Position numbers and translations under genes: made by a program
The notes under the pieces: model-generated
Databases searched by the model: none
Seen by the model: the letters and a program-made list of their open reading frames with translations, nothing else
Told to the model about the DNA's origin: nothing
In this document: piece after piece, positions 62,771-64,000 of the stretch
Layout: every line of letters starts with the position of its first letter
Numbering within the stretch: the first letter of the stretch is position 1
Assembly (NCBI GenBank): GCA_019163375.1
Contig: JAFLKK010000014.1
Coordinates: forward strand, 29,035-93,034
Length of the DNA: 64,000 nt
Origin: Paludibacter sp.
GTDB lineage: Bacteria > Bacteroidota > Bacteroidia > Bacteroidales > Paludibacteraceae
Reading direction: 5' to 3'

Positions 62771-62793
62771 TTTGTCGTGCATTTGTCGTGCAA
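62771..62793. repeat. Tandem 11-bp direct repeat TTTGTCGTGCA
   Basis: TTTGTCGTGCA occurs at 62771-62781 and again at 62782-62792, and ATTTGTCGTGCAA (62781-62793) also occurs once at 26061-26073. Repeats of this sort are found near integrase sites, but this alone does not prove an attachment site. Confidence 0.45.
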
Positions 62794-62927
62794 ATTTGAT
62801 TTTTCGCCCCTAATTTTAGACCCATTTCCCTGCCTAAAAAATATTAGAAATTATTGAAATTTAGAAGAGATAATATGAAATACTGAAATGTTTTGTTATT
62901 TTTGCCTCAATAATTAATTATGGAAAA

Positions 62928-63653
62928 ATGGATAAGTACCGTAAAATATACAACGATAATTACAAAGCAAATACAGTTGTTTCAATTTTTAAATCTCATT
63001 TTGCTTGTTTCAAGATGCAGCAACAAAATGGGAAAGCTTTAGATATAAACCAGTTTCTCGATAGTAGCATTCAAAATGCCATTAGAATGAAACGAAAGCT
63101 GAAAATGTCGGGCATTTTACCTTTTGTTAATCAAGTGCTTGGGACGGGAAGGGAAGAAGAACTTCTTATCGATGTGTTCGAAAATAAACGAAATGAGGTC
63201 GTGAATTTATTTTTACAAGATGATCTTTCTGATGAAGAAATAATACGATTAGCCTACGATATTACCGATCACGGCAAAATTAACTCAGTACAAAATCTTG
63301 AAGACAAACTGAAGTTAGTAAAAGATTTTATCCTTAAGTGCTATTCTATGCAAAGGAAAAGACAATTAGGCGACAGAACTTTTGGTTATCTGATAAAAGC
63401 AGAAATTATCTCGGCAAGTACTCCAAAAGAGCGATTAGATGAGTGGAGAAAATTCATTGGTGAAGAAATAAAGCCATCGAATCCCAAATTACACGATAAA
63501 CCCAATCGTTCAAGAGGCGAATTCGGAAAAGACAGTCAAGTTTTGCCACAGCAATTGAAAGATATCCAAAAGTTTTTCATTGAAATTGGGCTACACGATG
63601 TTGCTGACATTGTGGGTAAGGATATAAAAGATCTGTCTTCTAAGAATAATTGA
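62928..63653 (+). CDS. Hypothetical cytoplasmic protein
   Basis: The 241-residue protein has no signal or membrane segment and no motif that I recognise. It is alpha-helical and basic (IQNAIRMKRKLKMSG, EDKLKLVKDFILKCYSMQRKRQLG). The gene is preceded by AT-rich sequence and a strong terminator 160 bases upstream, so it is separate from the cargo operon. It may belong to a second mobile segment together with the HTH gene that follows. Confidence 0.6.
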   Translation: MDKYRKIYNDNYKANTVVSIFKSHFACFKMQQQNGKALDINQFLDSSIQNAIRMKRKLKMSGILPFVNQVLGTGREEELLIDVFENKRNEVVNLFLQDDLSDEEIIRLAYDITDHGKINSVQNLEDKLKLVKDFILKCYSMQRKRQLGDRTFGYLIKAEIISASTPKERLDEWRKFIGEEIKPSNPKLHDKPNRSRGEFGKDSQVLPQQLKDIQKFFIEIGLHDVADIVGKDIKDLSSKNN

Positions 63654-63684
63654 CTTTTTCTTTTATACCCAACTATCATCTTAA

Positions 63685-63735
63685 AAACCTTTATTGTTCC
63701 TTTATTGTTCCTTTATTTGTACCTATCGTTCCAAG
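63685..63735. repeat. Short iteron-like repeats
   Basis: The unit CTTTATTGTTC is repeated with variation (CTTTATTGTTC, CTTTATTGTTC, CTTTATTTGTAC), 10-12 bases apart, and a TATCGTTCC follows. The repeats lie between the 241-residue gene and the partial HTH gene, where an operator or replication/excision site is possible. Confidence 0.45.
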
Positions 63736-63807
63736 GGACAAATTTCTTATTTTTCTCATAATATCTATTCTATCTTTGTCTCCAGAAATATTTTAAAATA
63801 ATGGAAA

Positions 63808-64000
63808 ATGAAGAAGAACTTTGTAAGATTCTGGCAAAGGCCGGAAAAAGAAGAAATTATCAAGGATAGTACTCTTGCCGAAAAAATGTCTCCTGTAGAC
63901 GCAGCGATGAACAATCTCGTAAAAATGAGTGAGGCCACTAAGCTGCTTAAAGCCTCTGCACCCACCGTTCGTAAATATGCCCGCCTTGGATGCTATAAAG
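63808..64000 (+). CDS. HTH excisionase-like DNA-binding protein (partial)
   Basis: The reading frame from ATG 63808 is open to the window end (64 codons). The stretch EATKLLKASAPTVRKYARLGCYK has the layout of the MerR/excisionase helix-turn-helix (HTH_17), which reads DNA in small element regulators of Bacteroidota. A shorter frame starting at 63801 stops after 23 codons and is rejected. The C-terminus lies outside the window. Confidence 0.65.
   Translation, partial: MKKNFVRFWQRPEKEEIIKDSTLAEKMSPVDAAMNNLVKMSEATKLLKASAPTVRKYARLGCYK

Overview
The window looks like chromosome plus an integrated conjugative element from a member of the Bacteroidota, most likely order Bacteroidales. Evidence: SusC/BtuB-type TonB-dependent receptors with N-terminal carboxypeptidase-regulatory-like domains, repeated Bacteroidota promoter -7 boxes (TAnnTTTG), A-rich rather than Shine-Dalgarno leaders, an ATP-type PEP carboxykinase and propionate-pathway carboxylase, and a complete CTnDOT-type rte/mob/tra set. 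I cannot name the genus.

Region 1 (1-10.6 kb, minus strand) is metal/iron acquisition: a five-gene cluster (two outer-membrane porin-like proteins, an imelysin-like lipoprotein, a di-haem DHOR/DUF1111 lipoprotein, and a CxxCH lipoprotein that runs off the window), then a TonB-dependent siderophore-type receptor with a PepSY membrane protein and a small secreted protein. Region 2 (10.7-29.4 kb) is organised around four cobalamin riboswitches. They precede (i) a small lipoprotein and a cysteine-rich CWC protein, (ii) pckA, (iii) a CWC-like protein plus a three-subunit biotin-dependent acyl-CoA carboxylase, followed by a split ThrE-type exporter, an ATP-grasp protein and O-acetylhomoserine sulfhydrylase, and (iv) the anaerobic ribonucleotide reductase nrdD-nrdG. 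A second TonB receptor with a secreted and a His-rich protein sits between (iii) and (iv) on the minus strand.

Region 3 (29.5-50.9 kb) is a CTnDOT-family transfer module: rteA-rteB directly behind nrdG (where tetQ sits in CTnDOT), rteC, mobC-mobB-mobA on the minus strand, a structured oriT-like intergenic region, then traA to traQ on the plus strand. No integrase, excision operon or traP primase is visible. Region 4 (51-62.2 kb) is AT-rich accessory cargo: a nuclease whose N-terminus looks like ribosomal protein Thx, a 1.4-kb repeat-rich non-coding stretch, and a tightly packed seven-gene minus-strand operon. That operon holds a Gabija-like OLD nuclease/UvrD helicase pair, a NA37 nucleoid-associated protein, a membrane protein, a distant NA37-like protein, an unknown protein and a PD-(D/E)XK nuclease. 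Upstream is the truncated tail of a type IIG restriction-modification gene. Region 5 (62.2-64 kb) has a strong terminator, short direct repeats, an unknown gene and the start of an HTH protein, probably another mobile segment.

The strongest candidates for undescribed biology are the seven-gene cargo operon, the Thx-nuclease fusion, the heptamer repeats embedded in the riboswitch arms, and the placement of the element's rteAB regulators behind a cobalamin-riboswitch nrdDG unit.
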